Shown here: positions 1 to 7,397 of the stretch, piece by piece
How positions within the stretch are numbered: position 1 is the first letter of the stretch
Layout: every line of letters starts with the position of its first letter
Assembly: GCA_964344215.1 (NCBI GenBank)
Contig: CAYFMP010000048.1
Location: 1 to 30,643 of the forward strand
DNA from: CAYFMP01 sp964344215
GTDB lineage: Bacteria; Pseudomonadota; Alphaproteobacteria; Rhodospirillales; Casp-alpha2
Direction of reading: 5' to 3'
Length of the DNA stretch: 30,643 nt
The notes under the pieces: model-generated
Database searches by the model: none
What the model was told of the DNA's origin: nothing
Seen by the model: only the letters and a program-made list of their open reading frames with translations
Translations under genes and position numbers: made by a program

Positions 1-1
1 G

Positions 2-1222
2 GCGGCCGGCAACATCAACATGCGCGACCCGCTCATCTACCGCATCCTGCACGCCGCCCATCCGCGCACCGGCGAAGATTGGTGCGTCTATCCGACCTAC
101 GACTTCGCGCACGGCCAGTCGGACGCCATCGAAGGCGTCACCCACTCCATCTGCACGCTCGAGTTCGAGGACCACCGTCCGCTCTACGACTGGCTGATCG
201 AGCACCTGCCGGTACCCTCGAGGCCGCGCCAGTACGAGTTCGCGCGCCTCAATTTGACCCACACTGTGCTGTCCAAGCGCCGTCTCATCGAACTGGTCGA
301 GGACGGCCACGTCGAAGGCTGGGACGACCCCCGGATGCCGACCATCTCAGGCCTCAGGCGGCGCGGCATCCCGGCCGCCGCCATTCGCGATTTCGCCACC
401 CGCATCGGCGTCACCAAGAGCGACAGCACGGTCGAGGTCGAACTCTTGGAGCATTGCGTCCGGGTGCTCTTGAACAAGCGGGCCGAGCGCCGCATGGCGG
501 TTTTGAAGCCGTTAAAGGTGGTGATCGAGAATTACCCGGCAGGCGAGACCGAGATGCTGGAAGCCGTCAACAACCCGGAAGACGAAACGGCCGGGTCGCG
601 CCAGGTGCCGTTCGGCCGCGAGCTCTACATCGAGCGTGACGACTTCATGGAGGAGCCGCCGAAGAAGTTCTTCCGCTTAGGCCCCGGCCGCGAGGTCAGG
701 CTGCGCTACGCCTACTTCGTCACCTGCACCGAGGTCGTCAAGGACGCCGCCGGCGACATCGTCGAATTGCGCTGTACCTACGACCCGGAGACCCGCGGCG
801 GCAACGCGCCGGACGGCCGCAAGGTGAAGGCGACCCTGCACTGGGCGTCGGCCGAACACGGCCTTACCGCCGAAGTGCGGCTCTACGACCACCTGTTCGC
901 CGCCACCAACCCGGGCGCGGCGGGGCCGCTGATGAACGACCTCAACCCGCATTCCTTGGAAGTGCTCGAAGATTGCCGGCTGGAACCGGCGCTGGCCGAA
1001 GCGCAAAAGGGCGAAGCCGTGCAGTTCGAGCGTTTGGGCTATTTCTGCATGGACCCGGACGGCACGTCCGACAAGCCGGTCTTCAACCGGGTGGTGGGCT
1101 TGCGCGACACGTGGGCGAAAGTCCAATCGAAGGGCGGGGCGAAAGTCCAATCGAAGAGCGGGGCGAAAGTCCAAACAATGGACGGGGCCAAGGAACAGGC
1201 CAAGGGCGGGGCCGGGAATTAG
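2..1222 (+). CDS. glnS: Glutaminyl-tRNA synthetase (GlnRS), C-terminal part, 5' end outside the window
   Basis: Class I aminoacyl-tRNA synthetase that charges tRNA-Gln with glutamine in the cytoplasm. The frame is open from base 2, so about the first third (with the HIGH motif) lies off the window; 406 residues are visible. It follows E. coli GlnRS closely from memory: MRDPLIYRI, the long block around YPTYDFAHGQSDAIEGVTHS, HVEGWDDPRMPTISGLRRRG and the end PVFNRVVGLRDTWAKV. The KMSKS-type loop is VLSKR at bases 266-280, matching VMSKR of E. coli. The anticodon-binding beta-barrel region covers roughly bases 480-1110. Odd feature: the protein does not stop after DTWAKV but continues into four 8-residue repeats (see the repeat entry). 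GlnRS is not universal in alphaproteobacteria, many of which use GatCAB, so its presence narrows the lineage. No neighbour is linked by function. Confidence 0.96.
   Translation, partial: AAGNINMRDPLIYRILHAAHPRTGEDWCVYPTYDFAHGQSDAIEGVTHSICTLEFEDHRPLYDWLIEHLPVPSRPRQYEFARLNLTHTVLSKRRLIELVEDGHVEGWDDPRMPTISGLRRRGIPAAAIRDFATRIGVTKSDSTVEVELLEHCVRVLLNKRAERRMAVLKPLKVVIENYPAGETEMLEAVNNPEDETAGSRQVPFGRELYIERDDFMEEPPKKFFRLGPGREVRLRYAYFVTCTEVVKDAAGDIVELRCTYDPETRGGNAPDGRKVKATLHWASAEHGLTAEVRLYDHLFAATNPGAAGPLMNDLNPHSLEVLEDCRLEPALAEAQKGEAVQFERLGYFCMDPDGTSDKPVFNRVVGLRDTWAKVQSKGGAKVQSKSGAKVQTMDGAKEQAKGGAGN
1115..1210 (+). repeat. Four tandem 24-bp units coding a GlnRS C-terminal repeat tail
   Basis: Four in-frame units of 24 bases (1115-1138, 1139-1162, 1163-1186, 1187-1210) encode AKVQSKGG, AKVQSKSG, AKVQTMDG and AKEQAKGG, followed by AGN and the stop. 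The first two units are almost identical in DNA; the later ones diverge. The first AKV is the normal end of GlnRS, so the tail looks like repeated duplication of the gene's own 3' end. It is lysine-, glycine- and glutamine-rich and probably disordered. Confidence 0.9.
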
Positions 1223-1524
1223 GCCGCGGTCCGCCCGGCCGGCGGGAGGAAGACGACGGGCGCCGGTCGACGCCGCGCACACCGAAAACGATAAACCGTC
1301 GACGCCGATTTAACCTAAAATAGATTTTTTTCTTCGCGGCCTGTTCGCGGTCGAACGCCAACGCTGTTTTCCCTTGAAACGGTGTAACACCGTATTCATA
1401 TGCGGTTCATAAGGGCGAAATACGCCCTCTTTATTAAACGACGGCGTTCCTGGCGCTCGCCGGCGCCGAATTCGCACACGCCGGCGGGCGACACCCCGTC
1501 GTAAAGTGCTTGACGGCCGACTGT
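1223..1524. other. Intergenic region between glnS and the histidine kinase
   Basis: No convincing ORF is seen. The stretch is clearly more AT-rich in its centre (about 1290-1440) than its flanks. It holds a short hairpin at 1380-1392 (CGGTG, loop TAA, CACCG) and a stronger one at 1412-1428, listed separately. TTGAAA at 1374-1379 could be a -35 box, but no good -10 follows at the right distance, so no promoter is called. Confidence 0.5.
1412..1434 (+). terminator. Possible Rho-independent terminator after glnS
   Basis: AGGGCG (1412-1417), loop AAATA, CGCCCT (1423-1428), then CTTTATT. The 6-bp GC-rich stem and T-rich tail fit an intrinsic terminator, but the T run is interrupted and it lies about 190 bases past the glnS stop. 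It could instead act in the leader of the kinase gene. Confidence 0.4.
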
Positions 1525-4500
1525 ATGATCTGGACCTCGATACCATTGATGACCGCCATCGACCTCCTGATCGTCGGGGGGGCTGTTTTCTGCGCGTGGT
1601 CGTATTGGAGGACCTACCGATACGTCGGTGCCAAGTATTTCAATACGGGGCGCGTGCTGGTGCTGTCCGGCCTTTCGATATTCGCGTTATTTTTTGCGCT
1701 CGATCTCTACATCATGCACGCCCTGCCGCTTTCCATGCCGATGGCCGACGTCATGGCGATCATGAACGAGTTCCATCGCGAGTTCGAATGGCTGGTGGCG
1801 ATCGTAACGGCCGGTTCCATCGCGACGGGCTTCGTGCTGAGCAACCGGGGTCTCAAGGATTTCGCGCTCGGGCGGCGGAATCCGAGGATCGAACCGCGAG
1901 CGACGGCGGAATTCGTCGGCTCGTCATCCGTTTCGATCGAATTGCTCGGCCTCAGTCTGTTGGTGGCCGGGGCGGTGTTCCTGTTCGATCTCGTCACGCC
2001 GCTCGGCATCGCCGGCGGCGTTCCCTACGTGGCGTTGGTCCTGATCGGCGTCTGGTACCCGCGCCGCGACCATATCTTCATCCTCGCCGCCGTCGCCTCG
2101 GCGCTCACCGTCGCCGGGTATTTCCTTTCGCCGACGGCGGGCGTGTCCTGGATGGCGCTGACCAACCGCGGACTGGCGTTGTTCGCCATTTGGGTTGTGG
2201 CGATCCTTCTGAACAACCGCGGACGGGCCGAAAATGCACTGCACCGCAGCGAGGAAAGTCTGATCGACGCCCAGCGCATCGGCGACCTGGGCAGTTGGGA
2301 GTGGGACATCGCCACCGGCGCGATCCATTGGACGGAACAGATCTACCGCATCTTCGGCTTTGAGCCGGAGCAGTTCGAGCCGACCTACGAAGCCTTCCTC
2401 AAGACCATCCATCCGGACGACCGCCAGTCGGTCGAGGACGCCGTCAACCGTTGCCTGGAGACCGGCGAACCCTACGGCATCGAGCACCGCATCGTGCTGC
2501 CCGACGGCAGCCAGCGCCGCGTCCACGAGATGGGCGAGGTCTATTACGACGCCGCCGGCACGCCTGTTCGCATGGCCGGCGCCGTCCAGGACGTCACCGA
2601 GCGCAAGCAGGCCGAGGGTGAAAGAACCCAGTTGGGGCGGATCGTCGAAGAATCGCTCAACGAGGTCTACGTCTTCGATTCCGAGACACTGCGCTTCTCG
2701 AGCGTCAATCTGGGGGCGCGGCGCAACCTCGGGTACTCGATGGAGGAGTTGTCCCGCCTGACGCCGGTCGACATCAAGCCGGAGTACACGCTGCAATCGT
2801 TCGAGGCCGCGATCGGACCTCTTCGCGACGGCGGCAAGGACAAGATCGTTTTCGAAACCGTGCACGAACGCAAGGACGGCACCGTCTACGACGTCGAGGT
2901 TCATCTCCAGCTACGGCGCGGCGAACACCCCGAGGTCTTCGTCGCCATCATCAACGACATCACCGAGCGCAAGCGGGCCGAGGAGGAAATCCGCGACCTC
3001 AACAGGGACCTGGAGCGCCGCGTCGAGGATCGCAGCCGCGAGCTCTACGACAACCAGCGTCGCCTCAACATAGTGCTGTCGTCGGCCAGGGTCGGCACCT
3101 GGACCCGCGATTTCGTCGACGACTCGGTGTTCTGGGACGAACACACCGAAGCCATCTTCGGGCTGGCCCCGGGAACCTTCGACGGCACCGTCGCGACCTT
3201 CCTCGAGCTGGTTCACCCGGACGACCACGACGGAATCCTGGCGGCGTTGGCCCGCGTCAAGGAAGACCAACGGCCTTACGATCTCGACTACCGAATCCTG
3301 TGTCCCGACGGCGGCGTCCGCCACGTCGCAACGCGGGCCACTATCGTCCGTGACGGCGACGGCAATCCGACGCAGGTTTCGGGTGTTATCCTCGACATCA
3401 CCGAGCGCAAGAAAACCGAGCAGGCGCTCCTCGTCAGCGAGCGCCGCTACCGCGAACTGGTCGCCCACATGAAGGCCGGCGTCGCCGTCTACGAGGCCGT
3501 CGACGACGGCGCCGACTTCGTGTTCAAGGACTTCAACCGGGCCGGCGAGCGGATCGACGATATCCGGCGCGGCGACGTCGTCGGCCGGCGGCTGACGGAG
3601 GTCTTTCCCGGTGTCGAGGAGTTCGGGCTCCTGGAGGTCCTGCGCCGGGTCTGGCGGACCGGCGAATCGGAGCGTTTCCCGCTCGAGTTCTATGAGGACG
3701 ACCGCACCCAGGGCTGGCGCGACAATTACGTGTTCAAACTGCCGGACGGCGAGGTCGTCGCCGTTTACGACGACCTGACCAAGGAGAAACAGCAGGAAAT
3801 AGCGCTCCGCGAGAGCGAGGAACGGCTGCGCGCCATCATGGACAACGCGCCGGTCTTCATCGCGCTCAAGGATACGCAAGGGCGCTACCTGACGATCAAT
3901 CGCGGCTTCGAGAACCTCAATGACATCGAAACCGGGGACGTGCTCGGCAAAGCCGTCCACGATCTGATTCCCGCCGAGTACGCGGACGCCTTCCACGCCG
4001 CCGATATGAAGGTGCTGGAAACGGGCGAAACCTCGGAAACCCTGAACCGGTCGATAACGGCCGACGGCGAGCGCATCTTCAACGTCATCAGGTTTCCGGT
4101 CCATGGCGACCGCGGCGACATCGTGGCGCTCGGCTCGATCGCCGTCGACGTGAGCGAAAGAATAGAGAGCGAAAAAGCCCTCAGGGCCAGCGAGGAACGC
4201 TACCGCGACATCGTCGAGACCGCGGTCGAGGGCATCGTCCAGGCGACGCCGGACGGAAAGCTGCTTTCCGCCAACCCGGCCGCCGCCCGCATATTGGGCT
4301 ACGATTCGGTCGAGCAACTGATGCGGGAGGTCGGCGACTCCAGGACGTTCTACGTCGAGCCGGGCGAACGCGAGGCGATCGTCGACAAGCTGGAGACCGA
4401 AGGCCGGGCGCTCGGCTTCGAATCGCAGATCCGCCGCCGGGACGGGGAAATCATCCGGGTCGTCGAAAACGTCCGCGCCGTTCGCGACAACTCGGGCGAG

Positions 4501-5568
4501 GTGGTCCGCTTCGACGGCTTCTTCTACGATATCACCGAGCGCCTCAGGGCCGAGAAGGCGGAACGCGAGAGCGAGGCCAAGTCCGAGTTCCTGGCCTCGA
4601 TGACCCACGAGTTGCGGACGCCGATGAACGCCATCCTCGGCTTCGCCCAGTTGCTGGAGATGCCGGCGAGCGATCCGTTGACCGACCAGCAGCGCGAAAG
4701 CATCCGCCAGATTCTGGCCGGCGGCGGACACTTGCTGACCCTGATCGACGATATACTCGACCTCTCGAAGATCGAATCGGGCAATCTCGGCATCTCGCCG
4801 GAGGCGGTGGTTTCCGACGACGTCATCCGCGAAAGCCTGGACTTGGCCCGCGACCTGGCGGCCAGGCGTGGCATCAAGATCCGCAGCCTGCCGAAGGGCG
4901 CGCCCGTGCCGGCCGTGTGGGCCGATTCCACCCGCTTCAAGCAGGTCCTGCTCAACCTTCTGTCCAACGCCATCAAGTACAACCGTGAAGACGGCGATGT
5001 GGTCTTGAAGGCCGAGCCGACCGGCGACGGGAACCTGCGACTGACGGTCTCGGACACCGGGCCGGGCATCCCCGAGAAGCGGCGCCATGAGTTGTTCCAG
5101 CCGTTCTCGCGGTTGGGCCTGGAGGCCTCCGAAATCCCGGGTACGGGCATCGGCCTGACCATCACACGCAAGCTGGTCGAGGGAATGGGAGGTTGCATGG
5201 GGCTCGACAGCGAGGAGGGGAAGGGCAGTTCGTTCTGGTTCGAACTGCCGCTGGCGCCCGAGGACGCCCGACCGGCGACGGCGGAAACGGCGCCGACGGA
5301 ACCGGGGCTGTCGAGGGAAGACGTACGCACGGTGCTCTATGTGGAGGACAACCCGGCCAACCTGCAACTGATGCAGGCGCTGCTCGGGCGCCTGCCGAAG
5401 GTCGAGATGTTGTCGGCCCATACCGGGGAGTTGGGACTGGAAATGGCCGAAGCGCATCACCCCGACGCCATCCTGATGGACATCAACCTGCCCGGCATCG
5501 ACGGATTCCAGGCCCTGGATCGATTGAAGGTCTCGAAAAAAACGGTCACATTCCGGTCATCGCCTTGA
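1525..5568 (+). CDS. Membrane-bound multi-PAS hybrid sensor histidine kinase, receiver domain frameshifted
   Basis: Sensor kinase with about seven N-terminal membrane helices (residues ~10-230) and then six PAS domains (roughly 245-362, 371-485, 512-630, 638-752, 762-880, 890-1010), several ending in the DITERK-type linker. The HisKA H-box is MTHELRTPMNAILGFAQLLE with His1028. The HATPase domain shows NLLSNAIKYN, DTGPGIPEKRRHELFQPFSR and GTGIGLTI. A receiver domain begins at about 1275 (LYVEDNPANLQLMQALL) with phospho-acceptor Asp1319 in LMDINLPG. The frame then leaves the receiver at an A7 run and stops at 5568; the rest of the domain is in another frame up to 5693. The start is uncertain: ATG 1525, ATG 1549 or TTG 1510 all lack a good ribosome-binding site. 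The kinase core is complete, so autophosphorylation may survive. No partner regulator is adjacent and the signal sensed is unknown. Confidence 0.9.
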   Translation: MIWTSIPLMTAIDLLIVGGAVFCAWSYWRTYRYVGAKYFNTGRVLVLSGLSIFALFFALDLYIMHALPLSMPMADVMAIMNEFHREFEWLVAIVTAGSIATGFVLSNRGLKDFALGRRNPRIEPRATAEFVGSSSVSIELLGLSLLVAGAVFLFDLVTPLGIAGGVPYVALVLIGVWYPRRDHIFILAAVASALTVAGYFLSPTAGVSWMALTNRGLALFAIWVVAILLNNRGRAENALHRSEESLIDAQRIGDLGSWEWDIATGAIHWTEQIYRIFGFEPEQFEPTYEAFLKTIHPDDRQSVEDAVNRCLETGEPYGIEHRIVLPDGSQRRVHEMGEVYYDAAGTPVRMAGAVQDVTERKQAEGERTQLGRIVEESLNEVYVFDSETLRFSSVNLGARRNLGYSMEELSRLTPVDIKPEYTLQSFEAAIGPLRDGGKDKIVFETVHERKDGTVYDVEVHLQLRRGEHPEVFVAIINDITERKRAEEEIRDLNRDLERRVEDRSRELYDNQRRLNIVLSSARVGTWTRDFVDDSVFWDEHTEAIFGLAPGTFDGTVATFLELVHPDDHDGILAALARVKEDQRPYDLDYRILCPDGGVRHVATRATIVRDGDGNPTQVSGVILDITERKKTEQALLVSERRYRELVAHMKAGVAVYEAVDDGADFVFKDFNRAGERIDDIRRGDVVGRRLTEVFPGVEEFGLLEVLRRVWRTGESERFPLEFYEDDRTQGWRDNYVFKLPDGEVVAVYDDLTKEKQQEIALRESEERLRAIMDNAPVFIALKDTQGRYLTINRGFENLNDIETGDVLGKAVHDLIPAEYADAFHAADMKVLETGETSETLNRSITADGERIFNVIRFPVHGDRGDIVALGSIAVDVSERIESEKALRASEERYRDIVETAVEGIVQATPDGKLLSANPAAARILGYDSVEQLMREVGDSRTFYVEPGEREAIVDKLETEGRALGFESQIRRRDGEIIRVVENVRAVRDNSGEVVRFDGFFYDITERLRAEKAERESEAKSEFLASMTHELRTPMNAILGFAQLLEMPASDPLTDQQRESIRQILAGGGHLLTLIDDILDLSKIESGNLGISPEAVVSDDVIRESLDLARDLAARRGIKIRSLPKGAPVPAVWADSTRFKQVLLNLLSNAIKYNREDGDVVLKAEPTGDGNLRLTVSDTGPGIPEKRRHELFQPFSRLGLEASEIPGTGIGLTITRKLVEGMGGCMGLDSEEGKGSSFWFELPLAPEDARPATAETAPTEPGLSREDVRTVLYVEDNPANLQLMQALLGRLPKVEMLSAHTGELGLEMAEAHHPDAILMDINLPGIDGFQALDRLKVSKKTVTFRSSP

Positions 5569-5693
5569 CCGCCCGAGCCATGCCGAGGGACGTAGAGCGC
5601 GGCTTGCAGGCCGGGTTCCACGCCTATCTCACGAAGCCGATCCGGATCGATCAGGTGCTCGACGCGCTCGGCAGCGCGCTTGGGGATTCCTAG
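5541..5693 (+). pseudogene. Displaced end of the kinase receiver domain (-1 frame)
   Basis: From the A7 run at 5536-5542 the third reading frame continues the receiver domain: NGHIPVIALTARAMPRDVER, then QAGFHAYLTKPIRIDQVLDA, ending at TAG 5691-5693. These are the canonical beta4 (IALTA, with the conserved Thr) and beta5 (the TKP lysine) elements of a response-regulator receiver. The upstream frame instead reads SKKTVTFRSSP and stops. One extra A (or loss of two bases) in the run restores a full receiver. It may be a true mutation, a homopolymer assembly error, or slippage at the A run; sequence alone cannot decide. Confidence 0.88.
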
Positions 5694-5754
5694 AGCAGAT
5701 CATGTTTTGTCGGAATCGCCCGGGCGATCCGTCGAAGCATGTGAATCTGCTCTA
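5691..5754. repeat. Intergenic palindrome, copy A, containing the kinase stop codon
   Basis: Arms TAGAGCAGAT (5691-5700) and ATCTGCTCTA (5745-5754) are perfect complements. Inside, CATG (5701-5704) pairs with CATG (5738-5741), leaving a TGA bulge (5742-5744) between the inner and outer stems. The TAG stop of the receiver tail is the first three bases of the left arm. It is a member of the TGA-bulge palindrome family described in the findings. Confidence 0.8.
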
Positions 5755-5767
5755 CATCATTGAAACC

Positions 5768-5827
5768 GATCGGATTCACACGTTTTGTCGTCGACACCTC
5801 GTGTTTCCGACAAAACGTGATCCGATC
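5768..5827. repeat. Intergenic palindrome, copy B
   Basis: Outer arms GATCGGA (5768-5774) and TCCGATC (5821-5827) and inner arms CGTTTTGTCG (5781-5790) and CGACAAAACG (5808-5817) pair perfectly. The junction is an asymmetric bulge of TTCACA on the left against TGA on the right, as in copy A. It lies 13 bases after copy A in the same gap. The GTTTTGTCGG string also occurs in copy A, so the two are related. Confidence 0.75.
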
Positions 5828-5866
5828 CGGGAAAAAGGCGGTTTGCCGGAGTCGGCATCTGGAAAA

Positions 5867-5899
5867 GTCGAGCCGTTGGTTGGCCGCGACGTTTTTTTT
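5867..5899 (+). terminator. Weak candidate Rho-independent terminator
   Basis: GTCG (5867-5870) pairs with CGAC (5887-5890) and GCC (5872-5874) with GGC, followed by G and eight T's (5892-5899). The T8 tract is striking in this GC-rich sequence, but the stem is short and has an internal loop. If real, it ends transcription from the kinase gene before the 6012 unit. Confidence 0.35.
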
Positions 5900-6011
5900 C
5901 GTTCGATTCAGTCTTCGTTAACCGTTCGCGACTTACTGTGCCCGGGCAGAACGCGCAGACGTCCCAGAAAAGGGTCTTGAGAACCGAGTTTCCCAGGGTT
6001 CGGAGAGAACA

Positions 6012-6188
6012 ATGACCACTGAAAAACGTTTTCGGATGCGCAAGATTTCAAAGGACGAAGCGTGGCGGAAATATCTCACCGATTACACCGATCTGCCGCC
6101 CCAGTTGGTCGGCACCAAAATGGACCGCGAAGCCTTCCTCAACGCCCTCACCGTAAGGATGCTCGATGACGTCGCCCACCGCCTGTAG
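6012..6188 (+). CDS. Small protein of unknown function (58 aa)
   Basis: Starts at ATG 6012 with GGAGAG at 6002-6007 as ribosome-binding site, beginning MTTEKRFRMRKISKDEAWRK and ending LNALTVRMLDDVAHRL. It is charged, with no membrane segment and no cysteines. The last 23 bases overlap the start of the methyltransferase gene in another frame, which suggests translational coupling and a shared transcript. I do not recognise the family. The good ribosome-binding site, the overlap and the plausible soluble composition favour a real gene. It may be an accessory or regulatory partner of the methyltransferase; that is inference only. Confidence 0.6.
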   Translation: MTTEKRFRMRKISKDEAWRKYLTDYTDLPPQLVGTKMDREAFLNALTVRMLDDVAHRL

Positions 6189-6924
6189 CCAGCCGCAACC
6201 GGCCGGTTTGAGCGTGCCGGCGCCTGCCTTGAGCGCAGCCGCTGCCGTCGACGAAGTTCACGCGTTTAGCCGCCGGGCGCCGAGCCCGCGCTATCTGGAA
6301 CTGCTCGACCTCAATCGCCAAATGCACCAGCGCGGATGGGAAAGCGGCGGTCTGTCGGCCGCCGAGACCTTCAGCGGCGGCAGTCTGCCGGCCCATGCCG
6401 CGACCATCCAGAAGATCATCAGCGTTCTCGATTCGCGAACCGTCCTCGATTACGGGTCCGGCAAGGGCGCCCAATACGGACGCTACGCCTACACCAGCCC
6501 GGAGGGGCGAGAGTTCCCCGACATCGGCACCTATTGGGGGGTCGAGAGCATTACCTGTTACGACCCGGCCTATGCGCCGTTCGACCGGCTGCCGACGGGC
6601 CGCTTCGACGGCGTCGTCTCGACCGACGTGCTCGAACACTGCCCGGCCGAAGACATCCCCTGGATCGTCAACGAGATGTTCTCGTTCGCGACCGAGTTTG
6701 TTTACTTGAACGTCGCGTGTTATTCGGCCCGCAAGACCCTGCCCAACGGCGAAAACGCCCATTGCACGGTCGAGGAGCCGGCCTGGTGGAAAGACCATTT
6801 CGACGGCGCTCTGGCGACTCGGCCGGGGCTGCGTTATTTCGCGGTTTTCGACGTTCCGCGGGCCGATGGAACGGGACTTGAGAGGGAAATCATACAAGGA
6901 AAAATGAAGCTGCCGACCGCCTGA
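6166..6924 (+). CDS. Class I SAM-dependent methyltransferase
   Basis: A 252-aa soluble protein with a Rossmann methyltransferase core: motif I VLDYGSGKGAQYGRY (residues ~91-105) binds SAM; GVESITCYDPAY is the acidic beta2 region; DGVVSTDVLEHCPAEDIPWI is the post-core motif common in Methyltransf_11/23-type enzymes. The start at ATG 6166 is supported by AAGGA (6155-6159) six bases upstream; the first 30 residues are low-complexity and Ala/Pro-rich. The substrate cannot be told from sequence. Similar proteins occur in glycan and natural-product loci, but here it stands apart from the polysaccharide genes and is translationally linked only to the 58-aa protein before it. Confidence 0.85.
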   Translation: MTSPTACSQPQPAGLSVPAPALSAAAAVDEVHAFSRRAPSPRYLELLDLNRQMHQRGWESGGLSAAETFSGGSLPAHAATIQKIISVLDSRTVLDYGSGKGAQYGRYAYTSPEGREFPDIGTYWGVESITCYDPAYAPFDRLPTGRFDGVVSTDVLEHCPAEDIPWIVNEMFSFATEFVYLNVACYSARKTLPNGENAHCTVEEPAWWKDHFDGALATRPGLRYFAVFDVPRADGTGLEREIIQGKMKLPTA

Positions 6925-6961
6925 ACGGCCCCCTTTTCAGCCAATTATTGGGTTTTATTTC

Positions 6962-6986
6962 GCGATGCACAATTTTGTTGCATCGC
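6962..6986. repeat. Hairpin between the methyltransferase and the small-gene unit
   Basis: GCGATGCA (6962-6969) and TGCATCGC (6979-6986) form an 8-bp perfect stem with a 9-base AT-rich loop. It follows the methyltransferase stop by 37 bases and overlaps the possible -35 box of the next unit, so it could be an attenuating structure or an operator. There is no T tract after it on the plus strand. Confidence 0.5.
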
Positions 6987-7007
6987 AAAACACATTCGTG
7001 GTAATGT
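6978..7007 (+). promoter_or_regulatory. Candidate sigma-70-type promoter for the 7039 unit
   Basis: TTGCAT (6978-6983), an 18-base spacer and TAATGT (7002-7007), in a locally AT-rich stretch 32 bases before the ATG at 7039. The match is moderate, and the -35 lies inside the right arm of the 6962-6986 hairpin. Confidence 0.35.
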
Positions 7008-7038
7008 AACTGTCTACGATATTTAGGAGAACGGATAG

Positions 7039-7224
7039 ATGCGTGATATGGATCTGATCCGGTTCCTTTCGTCGTCTGCGAAGGAACTGATCGGGAAGGC
7101 GCAATGCGCCGCACCGGCGGTCGCCAAGGCTCACCTCGACGAAGCCGAGGAAATGATGGCCCTGGCCAGTGCCATGTTGACCCGCGATACGGCGCTCGGC
7201 GCCGAAGCCAAGGAGGCCGCCTAA
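7039..7224 (+). CDS. Small helical protein of unknown function (61 aa)
   Basis: ATG at 7039 has a strong ribosome-binding site AGGAGA (7025-7030) eight bases upstream. The 61-aa product begins MRDMDLIRFLSSSAKELIGK and is Ala/Glu/Leu-rich with a single Cys. It looks like two amphipathic helices, with no signal peptide. Its TAA stop overlaps the ATG of the next gene by one base (TAATG), and the next gene's AGGAGG site lies in its last codons, so the two are almost certainly cotranslated. I do not recognise the family; a small scaffold or regulator paired with the zinc-ribbon protein is one guess. Confidence 0.75.
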   Translation: MRDMDLIRFLSSSAKELIGKAQCAAPAVAKAHLDEAEEMMALASAMLTRDTALGAEAKEAA

Positions 7225-7397
7225 TGGCCAGCCGTCGAATCGATACCAAGAAACCCGAGCCGGAGCGCGCCCACGTCAAGAAGCAGCGCAAGTGCCTGAT
7301 GTGCTCGAACGAGTTCATGTCCAGCCACATCGGCGAGCGGGTCTGCCCGTCGTGCAAGGAAACGTCCGTGTGGCGTTCGGGCGGCATCGCCGCCTAG
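7224..7397 (+). CDS. Small zinc-ribbon protein (57 aa)
   Basis: ATG 7224 follows AGGAGG (7211-7216) and overlaps the upstream stop. The 57-aa product has a basic N-terminal arm (MASRRIDTKKPEPERAHVKK) and then a four-cysteine zinc ribbon, KCLMC at residues 24-27 and VCPSC at 41-44, with 13 residues between the pairs. The aromatic/basic end is TSVWRSGG. Four-Cys ribbons of this size usually bind one zinc and mediate nucleic-acid or protein contacts, so a role as a small DNA/RNA-binding regulator is plausible but not shown. It forms a two-gene unit with the 61-aa protein. Confidence 0.8.
   Translation: MASRRIDTKKPEPERAHVKKQRKCLMCSNEFMSSHIGERVCPSCKETSVWRSGGIAA

Larger units (their letters stand above)
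5694..6011. other. Intergenic region with two palindromes and a leader
   Basis: The first 134 bases are palindromes A and B. The rest is a leader to the small ORF at 6012, with a possible terminator at 5867-5899. An open frame at 5702-5980 runs through both palindromes and is not accepted as a gene. Confidence 0.5.

Noticed and set aside
1115..1210. Tandem units as a CRISPR or other array
   Set aside because: The units are contiguous, in frame and without spacers, so they are a coding repeat.
1374..1402. Possible promoter (TTGAAA with CATATG) before the kinase
   Set aside because: The -10 match is only three of six at 17 bases spacing, and a hairpin lies in the spacer.
2911..5460. 849-codon open frame antisense to the kinase
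   Set aside because: Shadow of a GC-rich coding strand; the plus-strand frame has clear PAS, kinase and receiver motifs.
5702..5980. Open frame of 92 codons after the kinase gene
   Set aside because: It runs straight through two palindromic repeats and a T8 tract, has no ribosome-binding site, and its product resembles no protein family.
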